In this document: piece after piece, positions 62,641 through 64,000 of the stretch
Layout: each line of letters opens with the position of its first letter
Numbering within the stretch: the stretch's first letter is position 1
Source: Struthidea cinerea
Taxonomy: Eukaryota; Chordata; Aves; Passeriformes; Corcoracidae
Direction: 5' to 3'
Length of the DNA: 64,000 nt
Assembly: GCA_013397865.1 (NCBI GenBank)
Contig: VZTI01004803.1
Span: 3,318,139 to 3,382,138 of the forward strand
Notes under the pieces: model-generated
Seen by the model: the letters and a program-made list of their open reading frames with translations, nothing else
What the model was told of the DNA's origin: nothing
Databases searched by the model: none
Position numbers and translations under genes: made by a program

Positions 62641-64000
62641 GTAATCTCAATATTTCCAGTACTTCTGGTTTGGTATTCTTGCTGAAATGTGTTTTCAGGT
62701 GGAGTTATGTTCAGGGGTTGAAGGGAGATGCGCTTTATTTTAAGAAAAGATGGAGGTATGTTAAGATTTAGATAATTGCATGGTAGAGTTAACTGTACTA
62801 CAGCTTTTGTTCTATTCCGTAAAAAAATGCATCAGAGCATTGCTTGTAGATCAGCCTATGGAATATATGGAAAAAATAAAAGTATGAGATAAAATCAAGA
62901 CACATGGTATTCACTTCTGCATTATGGTATCTAGCCTCCTCAACATCAGCCTAGAGACTTTTAATTATATAGTTTCCTTACGTGTCTCATTAAAACAAGC
63001 TAAGAACAGCAATTTCAACATCAGTTAAATTTGAGCTATTGGAAATACCATTCCATCAACACAAAGGATTAGGTCTGAAATCCCCTATTGCTTATTTTTA
63101 GAAATGATTTCTGAAATAGGATGCCTACCTTTGTGGCAGCTAAATGAGTTTTGTTTCAGTGGTGCTGTTGTCCAGCACCACCAGTCCATTTTTAAACTTG
63201 ACAGTTCTGTCCCTCCTGGTGCACTTCCTTGAACTTTGGAAACTGAGATTCACAGTAGTATTGGAGAACAATATAATTCAGCTGGAGAAACTACATCTTT
63301 TCCTTGTGAAGGAATAAATCAGTGGAGGGAAAAGATGGCTTTCCCCTGCACCAGTCAGCTTTTATCATGGCTAAATGGGATCTTGAAAAGCAGGGAAGTA
63401 ATCTCCCAATCTTTTTTTGGAAATATTGCATGAAGAATTTGTGTGGAGAAGGCACTAACACTATATAATGATAGAAAAATAGTCTGAAGTTATCAGGAAA
63501 AGATCTCACACACAATTTTCCTCGATGAACTATTGTTCAGTTTTAGTTCATATATTAAGAGAGATTCTGCTCTTTATGAGGAGCTATTGCTCTTCCTACT
63601 ACTACATTTGTCCTGTAAGAGATATTACTGTTACAGGTATTTGCATTTTTGTCTTGACATATTTGGATAGGCATTGGGATTCCTTCACCTGTGATTTGTT
63701 TCTGAATTAGAAAAGCTTACTAATGCATAGAGAAGGCTATAAAAAATTGACATGGGAGGATAAAATCTTCTTCTGTTGGAACAGTTTAGAACACTGACAT
63801 AGCTTATGTTCTATGATAACTTTTCTCCTGTCCCTTCCATTTTCACTTACGAACTTCTTGTTTTCAGCATTTTCCAGCTGGCTCTCAGCACTGCTCCTGG
63901 CTTTTCCAGCTATGAAAAGAGTGCTTTTTACATACGTTTTGTTAATCACCTTCATCAATTTATTTGTCATTTCTTTTCTTTATTCTCATTAAAACTTTGT
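62641..64000 (+). other. AQR: AQR intron 20, incomplete
   Basis: AT-rich intron sequence to the window edge. No exon matching the next human AQR segment, no nested gene and no clear repeat were seen. Confidence 0.7.

Noticed and set aside
1..64000. Search for tRNA, rRNA, CRISPR-like arrays, phage or bacterial operons
   Set aside because: None seen. No regularly spaced repeats, no cloverleaf-like gene with A and B boxes, and no prokaryotic gene packing.

Overview
The window is vertebrate nuclear DNA and most likely avian. It is AT-rich with long introns, has two CpG-island promoters, and carries several CR1 LINE 3' ends, the typical bird/reptile retrotransposon. It also has GT-AG multi-exon gene structure and assembly Ns inside GC-rich promoter sequence, as is common in bird assemblies. 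Nothing in it is bacterial, plasmid or CRISPR-like.

Layout. Positions 1 to about 15,690 are intergenic, with no supportable gene, two CR1 relics, a possible ancient MIR-like SINE, and AT-rich sequence. A CpG island at about 15,690-16,260, broken by 51 Ns, is the probable promoter and first non-coding exon of ZNF770. A probable 5'UTR intron runs to a splice acceptor at 20,683-20,684. The whole ZNF770 protein (730 residues, eleven zinc fingers) is in one exon (CDS 20,827-23,019), followed by a long 3'UTR with a poly(A) signal at 24,649. Positions 24,680-33,840 are intergenic, with an LTR-like segment and a CR1 stub. A second CpG island (about 33,840-34,530) is the AQR promoter. From 34,320 to the window edge lies the 5' half of AQR (intron-binding spliceosomal helicase aquarius). 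I placed twenty coding exons to base precision; their phases agree throughout and the splice sites are all GT-AG. They encode about 758 residues, the N-terminal ARM-like and beta-barrel/stalk regions. The helicase core must lie beyond 64,000.

ZNF770 followed by AQR on the same strand matches the neighbour order I recall from human 15q14, so this is conserved vertebrate synteny. The two proteins are not known to work together. ZNF770 is a DNA-binding zinc-finger protein. AQR is a spliceosome component that binds introns and couples splicing to snoRNP assembly.

I do not see an undescribed system. The points most worth a second look are: the single N in AQR exon 1, which decides between two start codons; a fourfold repeat of a two-finger DNA-reading module in ZNF770; an exon-like segment in AQR intron 5; and an unusually GC-rich AQR exon 14. 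Family assignments rest on recall of the human proteins and of repeat consensus sequences, not on a search.
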